NCBI RefSeq assembly: GCF_005080745.1
Contig: NZ_CP033004.1
Location: forward strand, 1-31,800
Origin: Buchnera aphidicola (Melaphis rhois)
GTDB taxonomy: Bacteria > Pseudomonadota > Gammaproteobacteria > Enterobacterales > Enterobacteriaceae
Length of the DNA: 31,800 bases
Direction: 5' to 3'
Of the stretch, positions 1-13,894 are shown piece after piece (position 1 is the stretch's first letter; each line of letters begins with the position of its first letter). A program made the position numbers and the translations under genes. The notes under the pieces are model-generated. The model had not been told where the DNA came from. It was given only the letters and a program-made list of their open reading frames with translations, and ran no database searches.

Positions 1-58
1 ATACTTAAATATATTTATATATGTAATATTGCATTTAATGTTTTAGTTAGGATTATCA

Positions 59-1936
59 ATGTTATCTCAAAAAAATTTTGACGTTATAGTAGTTGGTGGA
101 GGACATTCAGGAACTGAAGCAGCATTAGCTTCTTCTAGAAGAGGACATTGCACATTATTAATTACTCAATCGATAAGTACTATTGGAGCGCTGTCTTGTA
201 ATCCTGCTGTTGGTGGAATTGGAAAAAGTCAACTAGTAAAAGAAATTGATGCCTTAGGTGGATTTATGGCAAGAGCTATCGATAAATCAGGTATTCAATT
301 CAGAATATTAAATTCAAGAAAAGGCCCGGCTGTTCGTTCTACTAGAGCCCAAGCAGATAGAAAAATTTATAGTAAAACTATTAAAAATTTTTTACAAAAT
401 CAAGATAAATTGTCAATAGTAGAAGGAGAAGTAAAAGATTTAATTGTTGAAAATTATAGTGTAAAAGGAGTTATAATACATAACGAAATTAAGTTTTTTT
501 CCCGTTCAGTCGTTTTAACTGTCGGAACTTTTTTAGGAGGAAAAATTTACATTGGTTTAGATAGTGTTAGTGGTGGTAGAATTGGAGATCATGCTTCTAT
601 TGATTTAGCATCTCGTTTACGGGAGTTGCCTGTAAATGTATCGAGATTAAAAACTGGAACTCCTCCTCGATTAGACTATAGAACAATTAACTTTAAAGAA
701 CTAGAATGTCAATATAGTGACAATCCTTTGCCAATTTTTTCATTTATGGGAACGATATTAGAACATCCCAAACAAGTTCCTTGTCATATTACGTACACTA
801 ATGAAATAACTCATTCTATTATACGAAAAAATCTTCATAGCAGCGCGATATATTCCGGTATTTTAAAAGGTATAGGTCCGCGTTATTGCCCATCTATTGA
901 AGATAAAGTAATTCGTTTTTCTAAAAAATCGCAACATCAAATTTTTTTAGAACCAGAAGGTTTATCTGGAATTGAAATATATCCTAATGGAATTTCAACG
1001 AGTTTACCGGAAAATGTTCAAATAAAAATAATACAATCAATAAAAGGATTAGAAAAAGCTAAAATTATTCGTCCTGGATATGCTGTTGAATATGATTATC
1101 TTGATCCTAGACATTTAAAATTAACTTTAGAAAGTAAATTTATTTCTGGTTTATTTTTAGCTGGTCAAATTAATGGTACAACAGGTTATGAAGAAGCTGC
1201 TGCTCAAGGATTATTAGCAGGATTAAACGCGTCTTTGCATGCATCGGATAATGATGGATGGTTTCCTAAACGTAATGAAGCTTATTTAGGTGTATTAATA
1301 GATGATTTATGTAATAAAGGAACTAAAGAACCGTATCGTATGTTTACTGCAAGAGCTGAATATCGTCTAATACTTCGAGAAGATAATGCTGATTTACGTT
1401 TAACAGAAATAGGAAGAAAACTAGGTTTAATAGACGAAAAAAGATGGAAACGTTATAATCAAAAATTAATGAATATTAAAAATGAATTAAAACGTTTAAA
1501 GAATTTAACAATTAGTCCTATTTCTAACAATATCAATCAATTAAATAAAATTTTAAATGTAAAATTAAATATAAAATCAAGTGCAAAAGATCTATTAAAA
1601 CGTCCAGAAATTACTTATGACAATTTAATGTCTATAAATGGATTTGGACCAGGTATTCAAGATGTAGAAGCAACTCAACAGATAGAAATTTGTGAAAAAT
1701 ATCAAGGTTATATTTCTCGTCAAAAAAAAGAAATTGATCGAAATTTGAAAAAAGAAAATATTATGCTTTTTAAAATAAAAAATTATCATGAAATACGAGG
1801 TCTATCTCATGAAGTAATTTCAAAATTAAATTATTATAAGCCTGACTCAATTGGTCAAGCATCTCGTATTTCTGGAATTACACCAGCTGCTATTTCAATT
1901 TTATTAATTTATTTAAAAAAAAACATTTTAATATGA
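59..1936 (+). CDS. mnmG: tRNA uridine-5-carboxymethylaminomethyl modification enzyme, FAD subunit
   Basis: MnmG works with MnmE (also in this window) to build the carboxymethylaminomethyl group on U34 of tRNAs that read split codon boxes. It uses FAD, NADH and methylene-tetrahydrofolate. The 625-residue product is close to the 629 of E. coli. It has the FAD-binding GGGHSG at 13-18, the block [16 protein letters not shown] at about 78-93, and the two functional cysteines C47 (SCNPAVGG) and C277 (RYCPSIED) at exactly the E. coli positions. The C-terminal signature [19 protein letters not shown], which belongs to the MnmE/tRNA-contact domain, is present. The start is preceded by AGGATT, a usable ribosome binding site. 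In E. coli the gene lies beside oriC and is followed by rsmG and atpI; neither is present here. The gene appears intact. Confidence 0.97.
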   Translation: MLSQKNFDVIVVGGGHSGTEAALASSRRGHCTLLITQSISTIGALSCNPAVGGIGKSQLVKEIDALGGFMARAIDKSGIQFRILNSRKGPAVRSTRAQADRKIYSKTIKNFLQNQDKLSIVEGEVKDLIVENYSVKGVIIHNEIKFFSRSVVLTVGTFLGGKIYIGLDSVSGGRIGDHASIDLASRLRELPVNVSRLKTGTPPRLDYRTINFKELECQYSDNPLPIFSFMGTILEHPKQVPCHITYTNEITHSIIRKNLHSSAIYSGILKGIGPRYCPSIEDKVIRFSKKSQHQIFLEPEGLSGIEIYPNGISTSLPENVQIKIIQSIKGLEKAKIIRPGYAVEYDYLDPRHLKLTLESKFISGLFLAGQINGTTGYEEAAAQGLLAGLNASLHASDNDGWFPKRNEAYLGVLIDDLCNKGTKEPYRMFTARAEYRLILREDNADLRLTEIGRKLGLIDEKRWKRYNQKLMNIKNELKRLKNLTISPISNNINQLNKILNVKLNIKSSAKDLLKRPEITYDNLMSINGFGPGIQDVEATQQIEICEKYQGYISRQKKEIDRNLKKENIMLFKIKNYHEIRGLSHEVISKLNYYKPDSIGQASRISGITPAAISILLIYLKKNILI

Positions 1937-3095
<1,159 letters not shown>

Positions 3096-3100
3096 AATAA

Positions 3101-3370
<270 letters not shown>

Positions 3371-3411
3371 CATTTATTATCTTAATTAATCATTCTATTT
3401 CTGTATATATA

Positions 3412-3445
3412 ATCTTTACGTTATCTATTGTAATAACGTAAAGAT
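3412..3445 (+). terminator. atpE-atpF intergenic hairpin (attenuator or mRNA-stability element)
   Basis: A perfect 13-bp stem (3412-3424 with 3433-3445; core TCTTTACGTTAT/ATAACGTAAAGA) encloses the 8-nt loop CTATTGTA. A short AT run ending in TTTTT (3451-3455) follows. The form is that of an intrinsic terminator, but it lies inside the operon, 27 nt before atpF. It is therefore more likely a partial terminator or a 3'-end stabiliser of an atpB-atpE message. The stem is seen directly; the function is inferred. Confidence 0.55.
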
Positions 3446-3471
3446 ATATATTTTTCAAAAAGGAAAATATT

Positions 3472-3942
3472 ATGAATTTTAATGCAACTATTTTCGGTCA
3501 AGCTATTTCGTTTTGTTTATTTGTTTATTTTTGTATGAAATACATATGGCCTCCTATTATATATGCTATAAATACCAGACAAAAAGAAATATCTGATTCT
3601 TTATTAAATATAGAAAATAGTAAAAGAAAATTAGATTTTTATCGAAAAGAAGTTAATGATGAAATAAATATGATAAAAGATAAAGCTCGAGAAATTATAA
3701 ATCAAGCAAAGCAAAAGCAAATTATAATTTTACAACAAGCTAATATACAAGCTCAAGAAGAAAGAAAAAAAATTTTAGATAAAACTCAAGTTGAAATACG
3801 AATTCAATATCAAAAATTACAATCTCAACTAACTAAAGAAGTTAGTCAAATCGCTATTAATATTGCAAAAAAAATATTAAATGATGAAGTTTGTGGAAAG
3901 ACACGTAAAAATATTGTTAATAGTTTAATTCAAAAATTATAG
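3472..3942 (+). CDS. atpF: F1Fo ATP synthase subunit b (peripheral stalk)
   Basis: Subunit b dimerises to form the stator stalk that ties F1 to the membrane. The product is 156 residues, exactly the E. coli length. It opens with MNFNATIFGQAISFCLFVYF, a single transmembrane helix at about 5-27 ending in KYIWPP. A long, charged, helical coiled-coil region (about 30-125) and a C-terminal delta-binding segment follow. The ribosome binding site AAGGAAAA is clear. The stalk has diverged much more from E. coli than subunit c, as expected for a coiled coil under relaxed constraint. Confidence 0.97.
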   Translation: MNFNATIFGQAISFCLFVYFCMKYIWPPIIYAINTRQKEISDSLLNIENSKRKLDFYRKEVNDEINMIKDKAREIINQAKQKQIIILQQANIQAQEERKKILDKTQVEIRIQYQKLQSQLTKEVSQIAINIAKKILNDEVCGKTRKNIVNSLIQKL

Positions 3943-3956
3943 AGGACTTAATATTA

Positions 3957-4526
3957 ATGATAGAATTTAAGAGTATAGCACGTCCATATGCTCAGGCGAT
4001 TTATGAATTTGCTGTTTATCAAAAGTCACTTAATAATTGGCAAGAAATGTTAAAACATATGGTCCAAATATCTAATCATAAACAAGTTAAAAAAATAATT
4101 TTAGGGATGTCATTTTTTCAACAATTAGCCGACTTTTTTATTTCTATTTGTGGTGGAAAAATAAATCAATATGGTAAAAATTTTATTAAAACTTTAGTAG
4201 ATAACAAGCGTTTAATACTGTTGAAAAATATATACTTAGAATTTATATCATTACGTAATATACATGACAATGTTATGTGTATTACTATTATTTCCGCATA
4301 TGATTTGTATAAAGATCAACTTGATCATATTCGTATAGTATTAGAAAAACGTTTTTCTAAAAAAATTAATATAACACATCAAATTAATAAAAATTTGGTT
4401 GATGGATTTATTATTAAATTTAATGATACAGTTATTGATTTATCTATTCAATCTCAACTTGATAATTTATTACACTTTTTACAATATTCTGAGAATAAAA
4501 AATGCAACTACATTCTAATGAAATAA
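3957..4526 (+). CDS. atpH: F1Fo ATP synthase subunit delta
   Basis: Delta caps F1 and binds the C-terminus of subunit b. The family signature is seen in the N-terminal [14 protein letters not shown] and the C-terminal [24 protein letters not shown]. The product is 189 residues against 177 in E. coli. The extra dozen residues at the C-terminus (about [12 protein letters not shown]) read past the usual end and overlap the start of atpA by 25 nt. The ATG follows AGAGGA at a good distance. The overlap suggests translational coupling to atpA. The extension follows a short A-run and may be a slipped stop rather than a functional tail. Confidence 0.96.
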   Translation: MIEFKSIARPYAQAIYEFAVYQKSLNNWQEMLKHMVQISNHKQVKKIILGMSFFQQLADFFISICGGKINQYGKNFIKTLVDNKRLILLKNIYLEFISLRNIHDNVMCITIISAYDLYKDQLDHIRIVLEKRFSKKINITHQINKNLVDGFIIKFNDTVIDLSIQSQLDNLLHFLQYSENKKCNYILMK

Positions 4527-6043
4527 GTGAGTTGATAAAAAACAAAATAGCTCAATTCGATATTACTAGTAATACTTATAACGAAGGAACGATTACTTCA
4601 GTTAGTGATGGTATTATACGTATTTATGGTCTATCAAACGTCATGCAAGGAGAAATGCTTTTACTGCCTGAAGATCAATATGCTATAGCATTAAACTTAG
4701 AAAGAGATTCTGTAGGAGCGATTGTAATGGGCGAATATCGACGTATTTCTGAAGGGTCAACAGTTCGATGCAGTGGTCGTGTTTTTGATGTTCCAGTAGG
4801 TCCTAATTTTTTAGGTCGTGTGGTAAATGCATTAGGATTACCTATTGATGGCAAAGGACCAATTAAAGAAGCTCAATTTTTACCTATGGAATCTTGTGCT
4901 CCTGGTGTAATTGATAGAGAAAAAATAAATCAACCATTACAAACGGGCTATAAATCAATTGATTCTATGGTACCTATAGGACGAGGACAGCGCGAATTAA
5001 TTATAGGAGATCGCCAAACTGGGAAAACAGCTTTAGCAATTGATACAATAATCAATCAGAAATCATTTAATGTAAAGTGTATTTATGTCGTTATTGGGCA
5101 AAAATTTTCTACAGTATCACATGTAGTTAAAAAATTAGAAGATAATAATGCATTAAATCATACAATTGTTATTGTTGCATCTGCGTCTGAAGTTGCATCT
5201 TTACAATATTTAGTGCCGTATTCTGGTTGTGCTATGGGAGAATATTTTAGAAATTGTGGAGAAGATGCTTTAATTGTATATGATGATTTATCAAAACATG
5301 CAATAGCGTATAGACAAATTTCTTTGTTATTAAGAAGACCTCCGGGTAGAGAGGCATTTCCTGGTGACATTTTTTACCTTCATTCTCGATTGTTAGAACG
5401 ATCATGTAGAGTTAATAGTGCTTATATCAGTAAAATTACCAATATAGAAAATAAAAATAAAACAGGTTCGTTAACAGCTTTACCTATTATTGAAACTCAA
5501 GGTGGGGATGTATCTTCCTTTATACCTACTAATGTTATTTCTATTACCGACGGTCAAATATTTTTGGAATCAAATTTGTTTAATTCTGGAATTCGTCCTG
5601 CTATTAATCCTGGAATTTCAGTATCTAGAGTAGGTAGCATCGCTCAACATAAAATAATTCGTCGTGTTTCTTCTGGAATTCGTACAGCTTTAGCGCAATA
5701 CCAAGAATTAGCTTCTTTCTCTCAATTTTCATCTGATTTAGATGAAGCAACTCAAAATCAATTAATTTATGGAAAAAAATTAATTGAACTTCTAAAACAA
5801 AAACAGTATCAACCTATGTCTATTGCAGAGCAAGCATTAATTCTTTTTTCAGCTGAAAAAGGTTTTATAAATGATATTTCTGTGGAAAAAATAGCAGACT
5901 TTGAAGAATTATTAATTGCTTACTTTAAAGAAAAATTTCCTGATTTTATGAAAAAAATTAATGCTAACGGTGATTTTAATCAAGCTGTTAACGATCAATT
6001 TATTTCTATAATTGATACTTTTAAATTAAATCAATATTGGTAA
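4502..6043 (+). CDS. atpA: F1Fo ATP synthase subunit alpha
   Basis: Alpha is the regulatory nucleotide-binding subunit alternating with beta in the F1 hexamer. The product has 513 residues, identical in length to E. coli. It starts [20 protein letters not shown] and carries the Walker A GDRQTGKT at 169-176, the conserved [25 protein letters not shown] block, and the arginine finger in SVSRVG (E. coli R376). The start ATG lies inside the 3' end of atpH, and no strong ribosome binding site is visible, only a GAG about 10 nt upstream. Translation is therefore probably coupled to atpH. The gene is intact. Confidence 0.98.
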   Translation: MQLHSNEISELIKNKIAQFDITSNTYNEGTITSVSDGIIRIYGLSNVMQGEMLLLPEDQYAIALNLERDSVGAIVMGEYRRISEGSTVRCSGRVFDVPVGPNFLGRVVNALGLPIDGKGPIKEAQFLPMESCAPGVIDREKINQPLQTGYKSIDSMVPIGRGQRELIIGDRQTGKTALAIDTIINQKSFNVKCIYVVIGQKFSTVSHVVKKLEDNNALNHTIVIVASASEVASLQYLVPYSGCAMGEYFRNCGEDALIVYDDLSKHAIAYRQISLLLRRPPGREAFPGDIFYLHSRLLERSCRVNSAYISKITNIENKNKTGSLTALPIIETQGGDVSSFIPTNVISITDGQIFLESNLFNSGIRPAINPGISVSRVGSIAQHKIIRRVSSGIRTALAQYQELASFSQFSSDLDEATQNQLIYGKKLIELLKQKQYQPMSIAEQALILFSAEKGFINDISVEKIADFEELLIAYFKEKFPDFMKKINANGDFNQAVNDQFISIIDTFKLNQYW

Positions 6044-6063
6044 TTTAATTAATCAAAATACAG

Positions 6064-6086
6064 TAAGCTTAAAGGAGAAAAGCTTA
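6064..6086 (+). promoter_or_regulatory. hairpin presenting the atpG ribosome binding site
   Basis: TAAGCTT (6064-6070) pairs with AAGCTTA (6080-6086). The 9-nt loop AAAGGAGAA is the Shine-Dalgarno sequence, and the last paired base is the A of the atpG start codon. The site is thus exposed in the loop while the start codon is partly held in the stem. The pairing is read directly from the sequence; a role in setting gamma synthesis is inferred. Confidence 0.5.
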
Positions 6087-6955
6087 TGTCTGAAATTAAA
6101 GAAGTACGAAATAAAATTAAATGTATAACAAATACTCAAAAAATTACGAAAGCAATGGAAATGGTGTCTATTTCAAAAATGAAAAAAGCAGAAGTTAAAA
6201 TGAATTCTGGGCGTCCATATTTAAAAACTATTAAAGAAATTATAAATAATTTCATAAGTAATAATACTCGATATCAACATGTATATTTAGAACAAAGAGC
6301 AGTAAAAAAAATTGGTATCATTATTATTTCAACAGATAGAGGATTATGTGGTAATTTAAATGTAACACTTTTTAAAAAAATTTTAGATTTTATTCAAAAT
6401 TATAACAATAGAAATATCACTAGTGATTTATCTATTCTTGGACTAAAAGGCTTGTCTTTTTTTAAATCTTTATCAAATAAAATAGTTTATTTTAATGATT
6501 ATGCAAAAAATAATTATACTTTTTCTGATTGTCTAAATTGTAATAGTATTTTTATGAAATTATATAGTATCGGGGAAATTGACAGATTATTTCTTGCTTA
6601 TAATAAATTTAAAAGTACTTTAATTCAAATACCTTCAATAATACAATTATTACCATTATCAAAAAAAAAAATACATTGTCATAATAATCATTGGGATTAT
6701 ATTTATGAATCTGATTCGAAATTATTGTTAAATAAGTTACTAAACAATTATTTAGAATTTCAAATATATCAAGCTTCTTTAGAAAATTATACATCTGAAC
6801 AAGCAGCTCGAATGATAGCAATGAAGCAAGCTACAGATAATAGTAAAGATCTAATCAGAGAATTACAAATTATTTATAATAAAGCGCGTCAAGATAATAT
6901 CACTCAAGAACTTACTGAAATTGTTTCAGGAGCTGCTGCTATTTCGTTGAATTAA
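6086..6955 (+). CDS. atpG: F1Fo ATP synthase subunit gamma (rotor shaft)
   Basis: Gamma is the central shaft that turns inside the alpha3beta3 hexamer. The 289-residue product (E. coli 287) has the conserved N-terminal helix (IKCITNTQKITKAMEMVSISKMKKA), the STDRGLCGNLN segment near residue 83, and the C-terminal helix (SEQAARMIAMKQATDN to ELTEIVSGAAA). The middle Rossmann-like domain is poorly conserved. An 11-A run at 6661-6671 is read in frame as lysines (LSKKKI). One base gained or lost there would destroy the C-terminal shaft helix, so the tract is a slippage hotspot in an essential gene. A strong AAAGGAG ribosome binding site sits in a hairpin loop. Confidence 0.97.
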   Translation: MSEIKEVRNKIKCITNTQKITKAMEMVSISKMKKAEVKMNSGRPYLKTIKEIINNFISNNTRYQHVYLEQRAVKKIGIIIISTDRGLCGNLNVTLFKKILDFIQNYNNRNITSDLSILGLKGLSFFKSLSNKIVYFNDYAKNNYTFSDCLNCNSIFMKLYSIGEIDRLFLAYNKFKSTLIQIPSIIQLLPLSKKKIHCHNNHWDYIYESDSKLLLNKLLNNYLEFQIYQASLENYTSEQAARMIAMKQATDNSKDLIRELQIIYNKARQDNITQELTEIVSGAAAISLN

Positions 6956-6963
6956 TTAAATAA

Positions 6964-8379
<1,416 letters not shown>

Positions 8380-8393
8380 ATTGGATGTAAGTT

Positions 8394-8795
8394 ATGAAGT
8401 GTAACTTAAATGTAGTTAGTCCTGAAAACATCGTTTATTTCGGATTAGTAAATAAAATTAAAGTTTCAGGTGACGAAGGAGAATTAGGTATTTACCCAGG
8501 TCATTTGCAGTTATTATCGTTTCTTAAACCGGGCACTTTATATTTTTTAGATAATAATGATAAACAACATTATATTTACTTGTCAGGAGGAATAATCGAA
8601 ATAAACCCAAAAAAAATAAACATTTTAACTGATGTTGCTTTTAGATTTTCCAAATTAGATAAAAAATCGATTATACAATCAGAACAAATTATAAGACAAA
8701 AAATACAAAATAGTTTTATTATAAATAAAAAAAAGATATTGAAAGAACTATCTCATAATTTAGAAAAAATATATATAAACAAGACTATAAGATAA
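8394..8795 (+). CDS. atpC: F1Fo ATP synthase subunit epsilon
   Basis: Epsilon binds gamma and the c-ring and inhibits ATP hydrolysis through its C-terminal helices. The product is 133 residues (E. coli 139). The N-terminal beta-sandwich is clear (LNVVSPENIVYFGLVNKIKVSG, EGELGIYPGHLQLLS, IYLSGGIIEINP). The C-terminal helical part is lysine/isoleucine-rich and poorly conserved. It is the last gene of the atp operon. In E. coli glmUS follow, but here those genes lie about 17 kb away in the opposite orientation and gyrB is the convergent neighbour. A GC-rich hairpin follows the gene. Confidence 0.96.
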   Translation: MKCNLNVVSPENIVYFGLVNKIKVSGDEGELGIYPGHLQLLSFLKPGTLYFLDNNDKQHYIYLSGGIIEINPKKINILTDVAFRFSKLDKKSIIQSEQIIRQKIQNSFIINKKKILKELSHNLEKIYINKTIR

Positions 8796-8844
8796 TTAAT
8801 ATATAATAATTTTTTTAATAAAAATAATTTATTTGTGTGTATTA

Positions 8845-8885
8845 GCGACAGAGAATATAAGTAATATAATGATTATTCCTGTCGC
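8845..8885. terminator. bidirectional terminator hairpin between atpC and gyrB
   Basis: The left arm 8845-8857 (GCGACAG, a bulged A, then GAATA) pairs with the right arm 8874-8885 (TATTC then CTGTCGC) around a 16-nt loop. The GCGACAG/CTGTCGC pairing is unusually GC-rich for this genome and lies between two convergent genes. No long T-tract follows on either strand, so it may act mainly as a 3'-end stabiliser or a weak terminator. Confidence 0.55.
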
Positions 8886-8903
8886 ATACTAGATATTCAC
8901 AAT

Positions 8904-11354
<2,451 letters not shown>

Positions 11355-11526
11355 TCAAAACATATATGTTAAATTTTTATACTATAGAAATATGTTTTTA
11401 AATAAATAACAAAAATAAAAATTTATGTGTTTAACTATAATATACATTTAACATATAATTGACATATTTTATTTTTATATATTAAATTAAAATTAATAGT
11501 TTTATACATATTTATATTTTTGAAAT

Positions 11527-12642
11527 TTACGTTTTCAATGGCATTAAAATGTATATAGATTTATAATTATTATCATCTTTATGATTGTTTTGTTGAATTT
11601 GTATACTGGAATTAGTGTCATTAATTAATAAACATATTTCTTTATTTTCAATAACATTTAAAATATCTAGCATGTAATATGCATTAATAGATATTTCAAT
11701 GTCAGTGTTAATATAAATTATTTCTAAAATTTCACATGCTTTTTCATCATATTGATTGCTAGTTGTTATTTTTAATTGATTTGTATTATTTTTTATCAAA
11801 ATTCCCCGAAACATCTCATTGGATAAAATTATTATTCGAGATAACGCTTGTTTAAATAGTAATGAATTAATGATAAGCTTTTTATTAGGTTTATTTAAAA
11901 TAATAGATGAATATTGTGGAAAATTTGCTTCGATTATTTTGCTTGTAAATATAATATTATTTATTTTGATTTGAAAATAATTTTCACCTATTTTTATAAA
12001 AACTAATGTTAACGAATTGTTTAATAAACGTAATAATTCTACTACTCCTTTTCTTGGTAATATTACAGCATAATACTTACATGAATGTTCTAAAGGTGTT
12101 TTAGATATCGCTATACGGTATCCATCAGTAGCTACTGCGTATAAATGGTGATTTCTTATTTCTAATAGTAATCCATTAAGAAAATATCTTAAATCTTGAA
12201 TAGCCATAGAAAAATGAGTAGAAAAAATAATATTTTTAAGTGCGTTTTGTGAAATAGAAAAGTTAATTTTAGGTTCTATTACTGAAAAACTAGGAAAGTT
12301 ATTTGCAGGTAGTGTAGCTAATATATAACAACTATTTTTAGAAATAATTTTTAGCTTATCTTTTTTTAATGATATAGTTATATTAGATTCGTCAGAGAAT
12401 TTACGACATACAGATAATATTTTTTTACCTGATACTGTTACACTTCCAGGTACATATGGGAAAATATTGGGTATACTAATTTGAATTTCTAGTTCTATAT
12501 TAGTAGAAGTTAGAAATAAAGTATTGTCTTTTATCACTATTAAAATATTTTCGAGTATTGGAGACAAGGTATTTTTTGTTATTAAGCTATTTATTTTTTG
12601 CAAAGAATACAAAAAAATTTTTTTTGTAATTTTAAATTTCAT
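11527..12642 (-). CDS. dnaN: DNA polymerase III beta sliding clamp
   Basis: The clamp dimer encircles DNA and tethers polymerase III. The product is 371 residues (E. coli 366), made of three repeated clamp folds. Recognisable segments are LSPILENILI, SMAIQDLRYFLNGLLLE, VATDGYRIAISKTPLE, PRKGVVELLRLL, the third-domain KQALSRIIILSNEMFRGI, and the C-terminal ILMPLKT, which corresponds to the hydrophobic-pocket end VVMPMRL of E. coli. The sequence has diverged more than gyrB. No strong ribosome binding site is visible upstream. In most bacteria dnaA precedes this gene in the same operon; here only non-coding sequence lies upstream. Confidence 0.96.
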   Translation of the reverse strand: MKFKITKKIFLYSLQKINSLITKNTLSPILENILIVIKDNTLFLTSTNIELEIQISIPNIFPYVPGSVTVSGKKILSVCRKFSDESNITISLKKDKLKIISKNSCYILATLPANNFPSFSVIEPKINFSISQNALKNIIFSTHFSMAIQDLRYFLNGLLLEIRNHHLYAVATDGYRIAISKTPLEHSCKYYAVILPRKGVVELLRLLNNSLTLVFIKIGENYFQIKINNIIFTSKIIEANFPQYSSIILNKPNKKLIINSLLFKQALSRIIILSNEMFRGILIKNNTNQLKITTSNQYDEKACEILEIIYINTDIEISINAYYMLDILNVIENKEICLLINDTNSSIQIQQNNHKDDNNYKSIYILMPLKT

Positions 12643-12955
12643 TGACTTGTAAATATAATGTTGTAAATGAATTAAATGAATTGATTTTAAAAAACTATTT
12701 TGGACTTTCTATTTTTAAGTTTATGGTACTAAAATATAATTAAATTTAATTAATATATGTTTTATTTTGAATAAATCATAATTAATTATAAATATTATTT
12801 TGTGCTTTAGGTTTTATAATGGATTTATATAAATATATAAGAATTATTGTTAATTCTAAAAAAATATATCATGGTAGTATTATCGCTTAAATACTCGTAA
12901 TAGTTGTGAATGCTTTTAAAATTAATGTAATAAATAATAGCTGTAAATAGACGCT

Positions 12956-12981
12956 TAAATTACAATTTAACTTGTAATTTA
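12956..12981 (+). repeat. 10-bp inverted repeat followed by a T5 run
   Basis: TAAATTACAA (12956-12965) pairs perfectly with TTGTAATTTA (12972-12981) around TTTAAC. A TTTTT run (12985-12989) follows on the plus strand. It looks like an intrinsic terminator reading rightward, but no gene lies upstream on that strand. It could stop antisense or spurious transcripts, or be chance in AT-rich DNA. Confidence 0.4.
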
Positions 12982-13665
12982 GAATTTTTACCTTTTTGAA
13001 ATATTAATTAGAAATTAGAATTATGTATTGATGTTTTAAATTAAAGTTAAAAACATAAAAAAATTTTTTATATAATATATAATTATATTAAAAAATACTT
13101 TTTTATATTAATGTTTTTTAATATACCATTTTAAATTATTTATTGTAATAATAAAATATATTAGAACGTTGATATTTGTAAAGTATCTTTATACTAGAAT
13201 AATGTTTTTACAATCGTCATTATTTACTGCAGTGTCAGCGTAGTAATATATTTATAAAAATTTTATATCTGATTTTAGTAAGTCGTATTTATATATTAAA
13301 TATTAATAATTAACGGTTCGTTTTGTCAATGAAAATAATTTCTAAATTAAAAACAATATATTGATTTTTTGTTTAAATATGTTAAATGATATATAAAATT
13401 TATTTTTAATATCATGCTATTTTATACATATTTTAAAGGGCATATAGACGACATATATTTGTAAAATAGTGATATTTATTAATAGTACCATTAGAATAGA
13501 ACATTATTTATTATCTTAAAAATGTTATAAATTATAAGTATAAAATTAAATGGATAGATTATATTATTGATTAATTTATTTAATATAGTTAGCAATAAAT
13601 TAATATTACCATAAAAACTACTTGAAATAGTTGTTATTTCTTTGTATATCATATTAAGTACATTC

Positions 13666-13682
13666 TATAATGAAGTACTTCA
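13666..13682 (+). promoter_or_regulatory. rpmH -10 box with adjoining 12-bp palindrome
   Basis: A consensus TATAAT lies at 13666-13671, 38 nt before the rpmH start. A weak -35 (TTGTAT at 13642-13647, 18-nt spacer) precedes it. The last T of the -10 box begins a perfect palindrome TGAAGTACTTCA (13671-13682) that covers the expected transcription start. The -10 is a good match; an operator role for the palindrome is speculative. Confidence 0.45.
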
Positions 13683-13709
13683 CTTTAATAAGGTCAGGAC
13701 ATAATAGAA

Positions 13710-13856
13710 ATGAAACGAACTTTTCAGCCTTCTAGATTAAAGAGAAATAGATCCCATGGTTTTAGAATTCGAATGAGTACAAAAAATGGTCGTCATATTT
13801 TATCGCGTCGACGTACTAAACTTAGAACACGTTTAACAGTTTCCTTAATTAAATAA
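13710..13856 (+). CDS. rpmH: 50S ribosomal protein L34
   Basis: L34 is a short, very basic protein of the large ribosomal subunit. The 48-codon frame begins [20 protein letters not shown], continues with [15 protein letters not shown] and ends RLTVSLIK. This matches E. coli L34 (46 residues) almost throughout, with a two-residue longer end. AGGTCAGGA about 10 nt upstream serves as the ribosome binding site. It is followed directly by rnpA, the conserved bacterial arrangement in which L34 and the RNase P protein are co-transcribed. Confidence 0.97.
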   Translation: MKRTFQPSRLKRNRSHGFRIRMSTKNGRHILSRRRTKLRTRLTVSLIK

Positions 13857-13867
13857 TTATTGCTAAT

Positions 13868-13894
13868 ATGGTAAATTTTTTTTTAAAAAAAAAA
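13868..13894 (+). other. out-of-frame upstream rnpA start with T9A10 tract
   Basis: ATG at 13868 opens a short frame (M-V-N-F-F-L-K-K-K, then TGA) that runs through T9 (13876-13884) and A10 (13885-13894). One additional A would give a continuous reading MVNFFLKKK-MKLLTSLQF. That lines up residue for residue, without a gap, with the first 18 residues of E. coli RnpA (MVKLAFPRELRLLTPSQF). The frame relation is seen directly; slippage or recent frameshift is inferred. Confidence 0.6.

Larger units (their letters stand above)
12643..13709. other. 1.07-kb gap at the expected dnaA position
   Basis: This is a very AT-rich stretch between divergent dnaN (-) and rpmH (+). No frame of useful length and no DnaA signature (Walker A, or the C-terminal GGRDHTTV motif) was found on the minus strand, where dnaA should lie. 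CC and GG dinucleotides are rare and GATC is absent, unlike the coding DNA nearby. No exact DnaA box (TTATCCACA or its complement) was seen. The gap contains a 10-bp hairpin at 12956-12981, a nearly pure A/T stretch around 13059-13136 rich in self-complementary runs, and the rpmH promoter at its right end. Confidence 0.75.

Noticed and set aside
11459..11487. Plus-strand TTGACA with TTAAAT 17 nt later, as an antisense promoter towards the 3' end of dnaN
   Set aside because: The -10 is poor, no gene is read from it, and such pairs are frequent in this base composition.
12643..13709. Near-matches to DnaA boxes (for example TGTGAATGC near 12906) as evidence of oriC
   Set aside because: Two or more mismatches to TTATNCACA in very AT-rich DNA are expected by chance, and no exact box was seen.
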